DNA of 64,000 bases from Zonotrichia leucophrys gambelii (taxonomy: Eukaryota > Chordata > Aves > Passeriformes > Passerellidae). The notes below the pieces were generated by a model, which did no database searches, had not been told where the DNA came from, and was given only the letters and a program-made list of their open reading frames with translations. Shown in pieces: positions 50,713 to 63,020 of this stretch. The stretch spans positions 76,649,216 to 76,713,215 of the forward strand of contig NC_088171.1 in assembly GCF_028769735.1 (NCBI RefSeq). Reading direction: 5' to 3'. How positions within the stretch are numbered: the stretch's first letter is position 1; the number at the start of each line of letters is the position of its first letter. A program made the translations under genes and the position numbers.

Positions 50713-53665
50713 CTATCTTACAGGAAGAAATAAGTTTGATGAAGACTTTACAACACAACAAACAGAACACTGTGCAAATAAAACTACTTTCATTATTTTA
50801 AAACTTTGTGAGTGCACTGCTAGATGAAAAGAGTTCTGATCAACTCCACAACTGGGAAAAAAAGGAAAGCTGAAGATTCGGAACTCTAAAGGTATACCTT
50901 TCAAAGTAATTTCTGAGTTTAAATGGAAGAAAGTGAATAATTGCACACAATATTTAGAGTTGTGGTAAACTTTTTTTAAAGTTCAATAGATACAAGAAAT
51001 AGCTTGTGAACAACTTCTATGAGGTGAACACAGTTTTTATAATAGATCTCTTTTTCAATCAGAGACTTTTGAATCACCAAAGCACCTACTTCCTCAAACA
51101 GATGCATTTTTTCTCATACTCAAGCTAAAAATCAATCAATGACTATAAGACCTGACCTAGATAAATCATTCTTTTCTTCTCCCTGAAGACACTGTACAAC
51201 ATACATAGTATTGTTCCAATTGAGAAATTTAACAGTATGGTAAACAGCACTAAAACCTTTCTATGCCTTTAGGCAAAGCTGTAAATATCAGCTTAAAAAG
51301 CACTGATAGTGAGCTGTTAGAAACATCTAAATAATTTTTACTAATAACACCAATTCGTAAAAGAAATGCTAGAATGAAAATGATGAAAGTCGCAATGAAA
51401 CAGGCCAGAATTCCTTGCACAATATTAATGGCAAAGTACTCCAAAAGAAAAGACGAAAATGAAAAATAGGCAAAAAAGGTAAAATAAAGTATCACAGAGG
51501 AAATAATTTATTAAATCTTACTGAAGATAATAATTCTATATATAAACATCATAGTAACATAGAAAAAGCATCTGTAGTTGAAAGAAAATTCATCAAAAGT
51601 AGAGTGAGCCAAGTGTATATCACTTGAAGAATATTTGGAGCATACATTCAAGAGCCAGGTAGGAGCTGTGTATAGTGCATGATGTTACTCTGTGGATTTG
51701 CCAAAGACAGGAAAGGATTGATGGAAGAATAACTGGGCAAGGCATTTGATGCCTGTGTTTTTAGAAATAACAACCTTCAAGTTTCAGCATCAGTTATTTA
51801 TACATTGAATGTTTACAGGCAATATTTTAACTTTTAAACATTTAAATCAACATTTTCAAATCCTAGGAATTCTAACTGCCTGTCAGGAGAGAAAAAGAAC
51901 AAGCAAGCTATCCAGGTTTGTGATTTCTATTGTAACATGACAAGTAAGCTCACCTGGAACAGAGATAGCAGCAGCAGAAATGCAAGTGAATAGGTAAATG
52001 TAAAGTGAAGCACGAGGGAAGTGAGCATATGCAAGTGATGTACACATGAAATGATGAGCCCTGAGCTGACTAGGTGGGCACTGTGGGATTTTCACAGCTC
52101 TGTTAAATCAGCAGTTCTCTGCTCAGTACTCAGTAGTAGTCAAAAACCCAAAGAGAAATTATTAGGAAAGGCACAACGAATGAAACAGAAACATTATTAT
52201 GCTTCTTTTTAAGTCCTTCAAAGTAAGATCTGGTAAGACAGGAAAAGATCCAGAGCATGTTGGTAAGAATGTCCAGTGGCACTGGATTATTCCCACATGA
52301 AAAGCAACAGACTGGCTTGGCATCTTCAAAAGACTCTTGTCTCTTGAAAAGAGAAATAGAGATAACAGAGGACCATAAAATCAAACAGACATAGACACTG
52401 TAGACATGAAGAAATTGCACACTGTCTCTTCCAATATAAGAACTGGGAGCATAAAATGAAACTAGTATAAGCCAGTTTCAAAACAAAGGAGGCAGTGGCT
52501 CAGGCAAAGGAAGAGTGCCACAAGATGTTGCAAATGCTGAGTTTACAGAGCCTCCAGGGTAAACTGGAGGCTGGTTACATTACATGGAAGCAAAACACTG
52601 TGAAACCACATTTGGTTCACAGTGTCCTGTGAGAAAAAAACTACTTCAAAATTGAAAACAGTTCAAATGAAAACCCTTATTTGCCCTGTCCTTATTATTA
52701 GACATTTGATCTATAAGCTGTGGCTGGCACGGGTTAGCAGGATAGATAAATCTTTGGTCTGACCCACAACAATCTTTTTTCTCTTATAATAATGCCCTTT
52801 TCTGAACCTTAGGTAATACATCTCCTTTGTGCTCTTAAATTGTGGTCAAACAAAATCAACATTGACAAATCAAAGTTCATATTACATCTGCCATGTCAAA
52901 ATTTCTTCTCTGTACCTTGCATTAATGAAATGAAACAAGAAATCCCCCCATATTCACAGGACAAAAGTTACTGTTTTACTAGATACACTGCCTAATGAGT
53001 GTGAGATTGACAGTATACTTTTTGCACCTTTAATTTTTTCTTACTCAAACACAATGGAATCCCATTTTACTATATAATATGCATATACATACTAAAGGGT
53101 AATTCCTTATGTGAAAAGGTTTTCCAGCTGAAAGGAGTCATGCAGCAGGTGTGGGTAAGTACATAAGAGAAATGTCTATGTGCATAGATATAGAAAGCAC
53201 ATAGAGAACACAGGATCTAAAGTATTACAAAGCAGATGAGCTAATCAAGCTGAAACTGTCTCTAGATGCAACTTCAAGCCATTGTGGCATATAAAGAGAT
53301 CTTTTTTATTTTCCTTCTTCTCCCCAAGATGTGTATGAGGTTAATCTGTGAGGAATTTTATATAAATTCATCTATCTATGGCTTCTAAAGGTTACTTCAT
53401 CATGAAGATCACAGCAGGAGCTAATTTTCTTATCTGTGGCAAATAAATTTCTTTATCATAACAGTATGTTTCCTGAACCCATACAATCCATGGTAAAGAC
53501 GATCAAATCCCAGACTATCTTTTTTCCTATGTAGGCTACGCAGACCACATAAAGTAAAATCTGAATCTAAGTGGATTCATTCTCAGCAGATTTTTCTCTA
53601 TCTGCCCCCAAAAAGGATGGAGAGTAGAGTTTGAGAATATAAAGAAAGTCAAGATTTTTCCCACA
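50713..53665 (-). other. Probable intron
   Basis: AT-rich. Minus-strand frames at 51250-51495 (hydrophobic) and 51883-52095 (after a very good acceptor ending CTCTGTTCCAG at about 51950) lack a good donor before their stops. A 15-bp interval at about 50896-50910 also has good splice-like edges. None was called. Confidence 0.35.
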
Positions 53666-53767
53666 CAATGAATGTGTCGTCTCTATACATCATTTATTTT
53701 CAGATCACCCATTTCAGATAATGGGTGATCTGAAAATAAATAGTGTACAGAGACCACACATTCATTG
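53666..53767. repeat. Long palindrome (48-bp arms, 6-bp loop)
   Basis: Arms at 53666-53713 and 53720-53767 are reverse complements with four mismatches. The inner 22 bp (ATTTATTTTCAGATCACCCATT) match perfectly around a TCAGAT loop. This is the longest inverted repeat in the window. It starts 75 bp before a minus-strand CR1 copy. It is too compact for two independent insertions and could be a foldback transposon or a template-switch product. Confidence 0.95.
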
Positions 53768-53840
53768 TTTTTACAGCTTTGTTTGCAGTTTCCTTAGTGC
53801 AGAGAGTGCACAAACATGCATTGTGTGTTTGGGATGAACG

Positions 53841-54115
53841 AGAATGACAGAATGGTTGGGAGTGGAAGGGACTTCTGGAGATCCTCCTGTCAAACCACTC
53901 ATGCAAGGCAGTTTTACCTAGAGCAAGTTGCACAGGATTGCATCCTGATGGGTTTCAAATACCTACAAAGAAGGACATTCCTCAACCTCTCTGGGCAGCC
54001 TGTGCCCCTATTCTGTCATCCTCATAGTAAATAAGCTATTCCTCATATTCAGATGGATCTTTTTGTGTTTCAATTCTGCCCATTGTCCCTTCTACTCTCA
54101 CTGGGTACCATGTAA
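53841..54115 (-). mobile_element. CR1 LINE 3' end
   Basis: The plus strand starts with the familiar reverse complement of a CR1 tail (AGAATGACAGAATGGTTGGGAG) and continues with 'CTCAACCTCTCTGGGCAGCCTGTGCC'. Similarity ends near 54115, so the copy is 5'-truncated to about 275 bp. Confidence 0.9.
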
Positions 54116-55547
54116 GTGAGTTACAACATAGACAGCGTTTCAGAAATGCCTTTGTGGCTTTGATGAAAAAAGATACTCTGGTTGTTGGAAATCGAATTTC
54201 AAGGTACATGGTTAAATTGAGCTGAGTTATTGATCTGTCAGATACATGGAATCTTACCTTAAATAAAGACCATTACTGATACATGCAGTGGAAGGGGAAG
54301 TTTACTACCAGGAAGATAAACTAAATTGCACTATGGTTGACTGAGATCAAATTGAATATCCATTTAAGGATTCAGTTCAAAGGGATGCCTACTTTTGCAT
54401 GGACATGGATAACCAGAGTCTCAACAGAAGCAGAAAAGAAGGAGTTTGGGGAAAAAAAAAAAGCATAAATATCTGTTACAAGGTATTTTTGATACCTTCT
54501 AACCAAAGTCTGGCTTGCAAACATTTTTAGCTGGTTTTCCTATGGAAAAATTGAACTATTTGCCAAAAGCACTGGGATCTCACACACTTTATGTTCCTAG
54601 CAGCTACATGCAATCAGGAAACCTGGAAGAAAAGAGAGGATATACAGCTGAATTATATATTCAGAAGATGGCTGAACTCATATGCCAGTTTTCTTCAGAC
54701 GTTAAATACCCAGTCAGGAAAGAGCAGAAGTGCCCCAGAACATGTTTAGTACAGCATTACATCTTATCAGGAATCAGGATAACTAATCATGCTTGATTTC
54801 TATATGATAATAGTAGGTCTAAGAAACCCTATCAATAGAGTTTTTTACTTATAGATATTCTTTCTCACGTTCTGAAGTTCTTGTTATAAAATTATAAAAT
54901 CCTGATAAAAAAAAGTTCCGTCATTAAAATCTTGGGGTAAGTAAATATCTTTAACCCTGAAGAAAAATGAGAGGCAAGAATATTTTCCCTTCCCAAAGAT
55001 GTTTTATCTCCCTCAGTGCTAACTATTAAAAAAAAAGTGGATAAATATACTTAAGGGTTGACAGGGACTTTCCAAGAAGAATATCATCACAGTCCTTTAT
55101 TTTTTCTATTACACTGCATGATGTGGTGCTATGAAGAGTTAGCTGAAAAATGTTAAGAAATCCTTCCTCAGGTTTCAGAAGTTATACAACAGCATAGCTA
55201 TGCTTGTGTGGAGATCTGCACAGTAACTCACCATGTTTCTGGCTTGGCTGTGTGTAGCTGGTGACTGGAAGGAGTATCTGCCTCAGTAGGTTATTGACCC
55301 CACTATCCACCAGAGAGTATTTCCCAGCCGTTTGGAAAGGAGGAAGATACCCAATGATGTCCAATGACTTTCACAATTTTGTGAGATGTAGGGATTGCCT
55401 CATTCTTAGTACATTATGTTGGCATATCTTTCCCAAGGTGTTTATAGTTCTCAGAGAACAGGTGCTCAGAAACCTGAAGACAAGGGCCTTACCATGTTAT
55501 AAAGGAATTCCTTTCAAACCTCAAATGAAAAAATGTGCTTCATTTGA
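54116..55547 (-). other. Probable intron
   Basis: AT-rich. At 55232-55264 a 33-bp minus-strand interval lies between a superb acceptor (GATACTCCTTCCAG) and a superb donor (ACATG before gtgagtt). All three frames are open and its phase does not bridge the neighbours, so it is not called as an exon. Confidence 0.35.
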
Positions 55548-55604
55548 TGTCATTCCACCTGTAAAGGTCTTTTCCAAGCCAAACTATTATGTGATTCTAT
55601 GATG
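55548..55604 (+). mobile_element. CR1 LINE 3' tip
   Basis: Only the last 50-60 bp of a CR1 copy are recognisable, ending AACTATTATGTGATTCTATG, the standard CR1 terminus with its (ATTCTATG) repeat. The LTR at 55612 begins eight bases further on. Confidence 0.75.
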
Positions 55605-55611
55605 AACACAC

Positions 55612-55997
55612 TGTTACTGGGCTTTGCAAGGGTTCCTCAGGGGTGAAGAGATAGACGAGAATCTTGACTCCATGATCAGAAGGCTGGATTAATTAATTTA
55701 TGATATATATTACATTAGGACTATACTAAAAAGAGTAGAGAGAAAAGTTCAGAAGCTGCTATGCTAAGAATAGAATAGGAATGAATAACAACGGAGCTCT
55801 CTCTGATCTGTCCCAGAGAAAGGCTTGTCTTTGATTGGCCCTTAATTGCACACAAGCAACATGGGCCAATCACAGGTGCACCTGTTGCATTCCATAGCAG
55901 CAGATAACCATTGTTTACATTCTCTTTCTGGGGCCTCAACTTCCCAGAAGAGGAAAAATTCTAAAGAAAAGATTTTTATGAAAAGATGTCGGTGACA
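55612..55997 (-). mobile_element. Solo LTR, third songbird ERV family
   Basis: On the minus strand it runs from TGTCACCGACATCTTTTC at 55997 to GCCCAGTAACA at 55612, 386 bp. The block with CAAACAATGGTTATCTGCTG, the CCAATCACAGG box region and a TAATATATATCATAAATTAA stretch match a songbird LTR type I recognise. Flanks are AACACAC (55605-55611) and AACGCAC (55998-56004), a seven-base near-match consistent with a target duplication. It sits directly behind a CR1 tail. Confidence 0.8.
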
Positions 55998-56184
55998 AAC
56001 GCACAGCATTTACCTTATCCTTTTCATGGTTTTTGTATTGTTTTATTTGTATTTTCTATCTGTTTGTTCTCATATCTGAATTCAAAAACAACAGTCTGTA
56101 TTAAGAGCATCTCAGTAGATATTAAATTCTGGAGACCTATCATAAGTTAATTAACATATCACCTATTTAAGTTTACCAGCTCAC

Positions 56185-56222
56185 CTTTGATCCTATTGAG
56201 CAAAACAGAATTATTTTCTTAA
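56185..56222 (-). CDS. Candidate 38-bp exon, weak
   Basis: A very good acceptor (GACTCCCTTTTTTAG) and a very good donor (ATCAAAG before gtgagc) flank 38 bases on the minus strand. Only one frame is open, reading KKIILFCSIGSK after two bases and ending in phase 0. A start five bases later is also possible. It does not follow 58024-58106 in phase unless a further exon lies between. Its end phase suits 48275 or 44551. Confidence 0.3.
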
Positions 56223-58023
56223 CTAAAAAAGGGAGTCATAAAATGCAGAGTTTTATATAACCTAAGACAGTATACCAATTATAACCTCTCTGTATTAAGT
56301 ATTCCATGTCAAATAGAAATAAAAACTGTAATTTTTCTATTTAAATTAAAAAAACCATGGAAACAAGACAAGATAACACTGCAAAAGGTTTTTATTCTGC
56401 TTACAGAGAACGATGAAAAATATCTAGGATACCAAATACAATGAAAGCAAAGCAGGGGAGAAAAAAATGCATAGGTAATCTTACTGAATTACAGAGTAGA
56501 GAAATACACCTTGAGAGATCATCCAACTCATACACTTCCCCAAGCTATAATCAGTGAGAAAAATAAGGGAAAAATCACTTCAAAATTTCTGAAAACAATC
56601 TTGAATTAACAAATATGTTTGCCAAAAGACAAAATTATTAAGATTATTAGTTGTGAGAGAAAAAGCAGGAAAGCTGAAGAAGAAAAGTGTGACAAAGATT
56701 TTTGTAAATGGGATTTTTCCCAGCATCTGGAACTAATATCTTATTTTTGGCATTGTCTGACTGGATATCAAGTATAAGTGAAATAGCATGTCAGAGCACT
56801 GATTGGAAAGCTATTTCTTTTTTTCTTTTTTTCCTGTGCACTGCGCAGGTAGGAATATTTGATTTCGTACATCACTTGTAAATTGCTGTGGGGATTCCAG
56901 AAAGACAATTGGACTTCACAAAATTGATGAAGGAAAAAAAACCAAACCAAACGAAAAAACTGCTGATTTTGTGTCTGTTGCTTTTGGAAGCTGCATGTCT
57001 GGGACTTTGACAAACTGGGCATTACTAATGATTCATTGTCACAGTACTACAATGAATAGAAGCTGAAGCTCCTTTTAACCCTTAAGGAACTTGTTCATCA
57101 GAATGAATAAATTATTTACATTTTACGTGGTTTTTTTACTGGCCTCCCTTAATAACACCAAAAAAAGGAACACTACAAACTTTGCAATCTAATTAAGCTT
57201 TTAAATGAAAATGCTCAAGCAGCAAAACCTAAGGTAGAGCACAATACAGGGAATAAGGAAAAAAACAACTGCAAAGGGGATGATGATGTGCAACCACTGC
57301 TGCGTCAGGCACGGTGAACTGGTTTGCACAGCACTGTACCAGGGCTCATGTGAAAGGGGACAGTGAGAGACACACTAATCACACTTTGATTTTTAACAAT
57401 TTTAACAGAGCTACATCAGATCTAAATTGAGAAGGAACTTGTAAGATCATCTGAGCTGTTACATGTACAAGACCTGGAATCTAACCCAGTTATATTTTGT
57501 TTGAATTGTAGTGATCATCATTTAGCACACTAAATGAAACAGACTTCCATTAAATAGTCTGTGAACTACAAAGAAATCATTCAGAATTCAAAAGAGCAAA
57601 AATGATAGGCATCCTAAATCAAAAAATGTTACAAAAGTATTTGAAAAATGCTACATAAAAGTTTCTGTGCACTAAAAATACTGAGAGAATGTTTTAAAAC
57701 CAAGAGAGAAATATTATTTTGTATAGAAGCATGTGTGGTTTTACCACTTCATTATATAATTACTAATCTCTGCTCTATAGACAATAATCTGCAAAAATTA
57801 CAAAGTAATTAAATACAAATTGAATATTTAATAGATGTCAGCTCCTTCAACTGTAAGTTGAATGGATAAACTTTAAAGCGTAGAGAGAGGTACCAGTGGT
57901 GATCATCATGAAGTTCCTATTCTGCTTCCAGCTCAAAGGAAGCTGGTATTGTCCTGCTGGGTGACAAAAGAAAAAACGACAAAAAAATAAAAAAGAAAAA
58001 GAAAAACTTTCTTCATCACTTAC
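56223..58023 (-). other. Probable intron with faint CR1 traces
   Basis: AT-rich. Two short stretches, 56490-56560 and 57425-57500, resemble reverse-complement CR1 3' ends (GAGAGATCATCCAACTCA and GGAACTTGTAAGATCATCTG) but are too short and diverged to bound. Confidence 0.35.
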
Positions 58024-58106
58024 TGGTTAAAATGTATGCCTGGATTTTCAACACATACATCCGTAACTGAAGAGATGGGTCCTACTACATTGCCTGCGTC
58101 CTGTAC
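58024..58106 (-). CDS. Coding exon (83 bp) of the unidentified minus-strand gene
   Basis: A good acceptor (CTGTTCATTTTCAG) and an excellent donor (AACCA before gtaagtga) flank 83 bases open in one frame only. It reads VQDAGNVVGPISSVTDVC, then VENPGIHFN, and leaves two bases. Both other frames contain stops. It is the most upstream exon I can place. The next exon should start by adding one base to CA, which none of the candidates below does, so at least one exon is missing between here and 56.2 kb. Confidence 0.5.
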
Positions 58107-58913
58107 CTGAAAATGAACAGGTATAATGACATTGATCTTTAGAGAGAAAATTGAGAGTGTAGCATTGCCTAACCCTGTGCACTTAAGTCCAAAAACCAAT
58201 CTTGACATAAAATTAGCAACATTTGAATACTGCTATTAAAATCTATCAAAATACCTACAAGAAATTAATAATTCTCTAAAAGATGAAGAAAAACATTCAG
58301 ATATCTGTTATGGAAGTTAATGCAAACCTGAGGATATATCAAATATGTCAGAAGAAAATATGGTATTACTCCTTCAAAGTGATATAATTTATATTTTAAA
58401 TTTGGACACTACCTTGGAAATGCTTACAGAATTACTACGTGTAAAGATATCCATCATGATATATATGCATTAGCAATAATATTTACAATTACTTTTTGAT
58501 CCTGGAAATTAACAAAAAATATGAGTGAAAGAATGCCACTTATTCTTGCTGCATAAGCACTTAATTAACAAATACATAAAAAAAAAAAAAAAGAAAAAAA
58601 AGGAAAAAAAACCAGATAGACAAACATCCCCCAGGGTTCAGATATCAAAAAAAGTCTCCATTGTTAAGTCTTGATTTATCCAAGACAACACTCTCCAGAG
58701 AGCTAGGAGGTGAAACTGCTGGGATAATACATGTATTCACTCACCATTTTACAAACTTTCTGTTAAGTCACAAGATAACAGAAAACCAAATGAAACCTTG
58801 CAAAAACAAAAAGGCAGTGTCCACATTCATTTTTCTTCCCCCACAATCAATCTTTTGCCTAAAAACTATCAAAAATCTCTTACATCAGCAAGAATAGTTA
58901 TGTGCAGGGAGTG

Positions 58914-59655
58914 TGCATTGGGTCTGAGTGGCCAGGTTTTGGGAACAGGAGGGCAGCAGGGGTGGCTTCTCTGAGAAGCTGCCAGAAGCTTCCTACATTT
59001 CCAACAGGCCCAATGCCAGCCAGCTCCAGGATGGCCTGCTGCTGGCCAAGACTATGCCCATCAGTGATGGTGGTAGCAAGCCTAGGATAAAATATTTCAT
59101 AAAGCAGGAAAAAAACCCCACAAGAGTGCTTGCAGCTGGAGGGGAAACTGCGACCCTGAGAGAAATCAATGCTTGAGCAGGCTTCTGGAAAGGCTTGTGG
59201 ACCTGAGGGTAGAGGAGTCAGTGATGGAGCAGGTTTTATGGTAGGACTTGTGACCCTGCAGGAGACTCACACTGAAGCAGGTGAGGAATGTGAGGAGGAA
59301 ACATGGCAGCGACAACATGTGGAGTGGTTACAACCCCCATTTCCCCACCACCTGGCAAGGACATAGAGAAAATCTGGAGTAAAGTGAAGTTTGGGAAGAA
59401 GGGAGGGACGGTGGGGAGAAGGTGTTCCAAGATTCAGGTTTATTTCTCATTATCCTACTGTCATTTCATTTGCAATAATCTAAATTATTTTGTCTGCATC
59501 AATTCTTTTTTGCCCATGATGGTGATGAGGTCTCTCCCTGTCTTTATTTCATTCTCCAGGACTTTTGTCATATCTTCTTCCCTCTGACAAGTGAGACGGG
59601 GAGAGATAGAGCAGCTTGTTGGACATCTGACTCCAGCCAAGGTGAACCCACCACA
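58914..59655 (+). mobile_element. Solo LTR of an endogenous retrovirus, songbird ERVL-like family, copy B
   Basis: The 742-bp unit starts TGCATTGGGTCTGAG and ends AACCCACCACA. The five bases before it (58909-58913) and after it (59656-59660) are both GAGTG, a perfect target duplication that fixes both ends. It is the same family as copy A at 16071-17121 but about 300 bp shorter, mainly in the middle repetitive part. A five-base duplication is typical of ERVL elements. No viral gene remains, so it arose by LTR-LTR recombination or loss of the internal part. Confidence 0.88.
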
Positions 59656-60457
59656 GAGTGAAACCTATGTTCCAGTTTTAATTACAGGCTAATGTGACTG
59701 GAACAAATCCTTCATATGAACCCTAAATTTTCATTTCCAGGAATAAATGCTTGATATACATAAGAACTCAAGCAATATCTGTTATAGGCAAGTACCACAC
59801 CAATTCCCAAAGCTCAGCAACAGAGAAAAAGGGATGTTCAGCTTTACAAGTCACCTCAACATGGTATCAAGCATGCTTTCCACTTCAAAGGATGACAGAA
59901 CCAAGAACTAAATTAAAACGAAAGCACAATCCACCCATGCGTATCTGTTCACACCTGCAATACTTGCCTCCAGACTAAGCAGAGGCAGCAGCTCCCACCC
60001 CTGACTAGCAGAGCAAATAACAAAACACCTTAATTCTCAGTAGACCTGACTGGCACCTGAAATGTCAACACAAAAGTTTCTGGGAAGAACAAATCTAAAA
60101 AAGCAATAAAAATGCTTCAGGACCCCACCAGAATTTTAGCACAGAAACAGGCTATTTTTGGCCAACCAAATGTGCAAAATTAAGTCAAACCATATGCCAG
60201 CTGACCTATCTCAAAATAGGTAAGGATATGAACAAGTAGAAAATGCTGGATAAATAACCTGGGCTCCCTTCTTAGCATGAATAAAAGCTGTTAAATCTTG
60301 ATACTACATCATAGCCTTAACTGCACCTATACTCAAAGACTAAACAGGAGACACAAATGATAGTCCAGTTTTGACTCCTTGGGGAAATTGGATGGACTTG
60401 TAGCATTTGCATCTTTTGTATTTTTACAGTCAATCATGCTACACACAAGAAATTTCA

Positions 60458-60523
60458 CTAACCAAGAAATTCTGTTGTTTTACCTCAGATCTAACCAAGA
60501 AATTATGTTGTTTTACCTCAGAT
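60458..60523. repeat. Tandem duplication, 2 x 33 bp
   Basis: 60458-60490 and 60491-60523 are identical except for one base, so the duplication is recent. The unit begins CTAACCAAGAAATT. Confidence 0.95.
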
Positions 60524-60790
60524 CTTATACTGAATCATAAAATCAGATGTCATATGAAATCTACCAATAATCTAAGTTTCAGAAAAAGTGTTTTATATGA
60601 ATACGTCTATTCCTGCTAAATAATATTTTTATTTGGTTTATACCACAGTACATAAATCAAGTAGCAATAATTATTAAAATAAATGCCTGTAAAAATAATT
60701 TCACAATGTAACATTGAAATGCCTGTAGCACTTCTTTTTTTTTTAAAATTTCTGCCTTCTCAATTCTGTTCTCGGCTGCACAAAGAACAT

Positions 60791-60829
60791 CAACAAACTA
60801 ACCAACCAACCAACAAACCAACCAACCAT
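60791..60829. repeat. (CCAA)n microsatellite
   Basis: About 39 bp of CCAA units with two interruptions. Confidence 0.85.
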
Positions 60830-62779
60830 CTCCAAGCCAAAACAAACAAAAAAATAGCCCCCACAGAAAGCCCAACAGATTTTAATATTTTTTAAATTCA
60901 CATATTGCTGGATAACTTACCAATCTTACTAATGACAGGCAAGAAAGGTTAGTGTATTAAAAATATTTGTTAAACAGAAGCTCTTGAATTTATACTTTCA
61001 GGGAAAATATTACTGAGTTACAGCTCAATGTTTGACACTGATATTTAAATGAAAAAGAACTCTTGTCTGAATGCAATGTTATTATGGATACATTCAACTC
61101 TGGATATGGCTTTAATTAAATAATTTCTGGTAATTTTAAATCATAACCTTTACATTAGAGAGCATGACTCATCAGTCAGAACAACAATCATTATTTCGTT
61201 CAAACTGGCATCTTAATGGTTATGAAAAAGAGTTGCAAAATTTAGGAATTCACTTTACTTCATATATATTTTTTATTTATTTTAGATTAGATTAAATTCT
61301 TGCAGAACTCTGAGGATTAAATACAAAAGCATGAATGATGGAGAAAGCAAAAAATGAATTTTTAGACCTTTACCAGCAGAACTTACTAAACAAAACAATA
61401 TGTTTGAAGGAATAATTTTATTTAAATCAAAAAATTATTAAAATTTTTATATTGTTCTGAATTACCAGTGCTTCATAATGACTTTCTAAACCATTGTTTT
61501 AAATTAAAAATGCTGTTATGTCTTTGAATGAACAAATAAAAATAAGGATTTAGATTAAATAAACTAATAAAACTTCTCTCCCTAGTAAATCCATACTTCC
61601 CTGATTGTTTCTTTTAATTGGTTCTATTTGTGATGTATTTCCTGCCTCCTTCTATATACTGAACTTCAAAAGTTTGCGAGCAAGGTTTACTTTACTCAAC
61701 ATTCATCAGAGTTCTTACTCAGATGTTTTACAATTTTATTGTGTTTGAGCAGCATTATGAGGAAAGACTTCAATACACACAAAATGAAAAATGAAGACCT
61801 CAGAACAGTCTTTTTTTTTTCAAGGGAAGCCCAAATTAAAATTTGTCACTAAATTTATTAGGAAATTGAAATAGGTAATAACAATGGTGTCTGGACTATA
61901 TTTAAATGTAGTTATCTGGTAATTCAGATTACCAGAATTGTTAAAAGATGCAAAACGCAGACAGATAATTGCATTGGTTTTTCTGCATGTGGTCTCGGTC
62001 TTTGACGGAGAAGCTAGCAAGGGAAAAAAAAAAGTTTGGTTGCCTTAGAGGGCCTAATAATTTACAGAAGTTTATCATAAACAATTTTCAAAAAACTTTT
62101 TAAAGGTTTATTCTCACTGCCCACTTCACATCCTATTTAGAAAATTAACTGTACATTTCAAACCAGAGTTCTATACTCAAAGCACTCTGAATAGTCAATG
62201 AGTTATATATGTTTAGCTTGTTTTAAAATCACTCAATTTAGTTTGGATGCCAGAAAGTGAAAACTGCATTAGGAAAAGTTCTCTAATTGTTTCCGTCTTG
62301 CCACAAATCTTTGCTTATTTTTAGGAGCCCCAATGTACTGTGGTTGCCAGTTCCAATGTCAGACTAAACAATACAAGAAGAGCTGTTTTGTTTACTGCAA
62401 ATGTGACTCTTATTAGCTTAAAATGGTAGCCAACCTCACATCAGAAGAGAGAGGTCATGATCATTCCGTTTTACTCTTCCCATGTAAGTCATTTGAAAAT
62501 TCAATAAACCTCTTGATTATATTCTTTCTGAGACATAATTTTTCAAGACTGGAGTCTTGAAAAGAGTAGCCTAGTCTAGTGTAGCCTACTTATTTCTCAG
62601 GTGTAAATTTTTTCCATATCTTTTATTACCACTTTTGTACATCCCTAAATTTTCTCATTTTGCTCTCAAGCTAAAGGAAAACTGTACAAAGTATACATCC
62701 TCCAGAAAAGCATGCAATTATACAATGGTTTGATCATTTTCTTTGCTCTGATCTCTACTGCCTTTCTAATAAACCCTAA

Positions 62780-63020
62780 CAATTTTTTGGTGACTGTCAG
62801 TAATGAGGAAGTTTACATTTTTGAGGCTCCCTCCTTTGTAACTAGAATGTACCATCTGGCACCAATGACTGCAAATCTATTTTAAATGGAAGTTTAGGAT
62901 TTTTCCACTCCCTTTGCCATCAGTATCACTTCACATTTATTTACATTGAATGCCATGCTATTAGCTGGTAACTTACTCTTTTAAGACTTTGTACAATTCA
63001 TCACAGTTAGTCCTTGTCGT
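62780..63020 (-). mobile_element. Old CR1-type LINE fragment, reverse transcriptase end
   Basis: On the minus strand it carries the CR1/L3-like block 'GAATTGTACAAAGTCTTA', then 'GCATTCAATGTAAATAAATG', corresponding to the usual 'W...M.FN..KC' motif of LINE reverse transcriptases. The copy is heavily diverged and older than the other CR1 pieces here. Edges are approximate. Confidence 0.6.

Larger units (their letters stand above)
59656..62779 (-). other. Probable intron, no exon found
   Basis: AT-rich apart from a mixed stretch at 59800-60060. It contains the 33-bp tandem duplication at 60458-60523, the CCAA repeat at 60791-60829 and a perfect 11-bp hairpin at 62540-62563. Donor-like sites at about 60917 and 61373 have no usable acceptor. 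Confidence 0.35.

Noticed and set aside
51883..51950. Coding-like minus-strand stretch after a superb acceptor (ELTCHVTIEITNLDS)
   Set aside because: There is no acceptable donor before the in-frame stop. It could only be a terminal exon, which conflicts with exons continuing downstream.
55232..55264. 33-bp minus-strand interval with excellent splice-like edges
   Set aside because: All three frames are open, so frame gives no support, and its length does not repair the phase gap between 58.0 and 56.2 kb.
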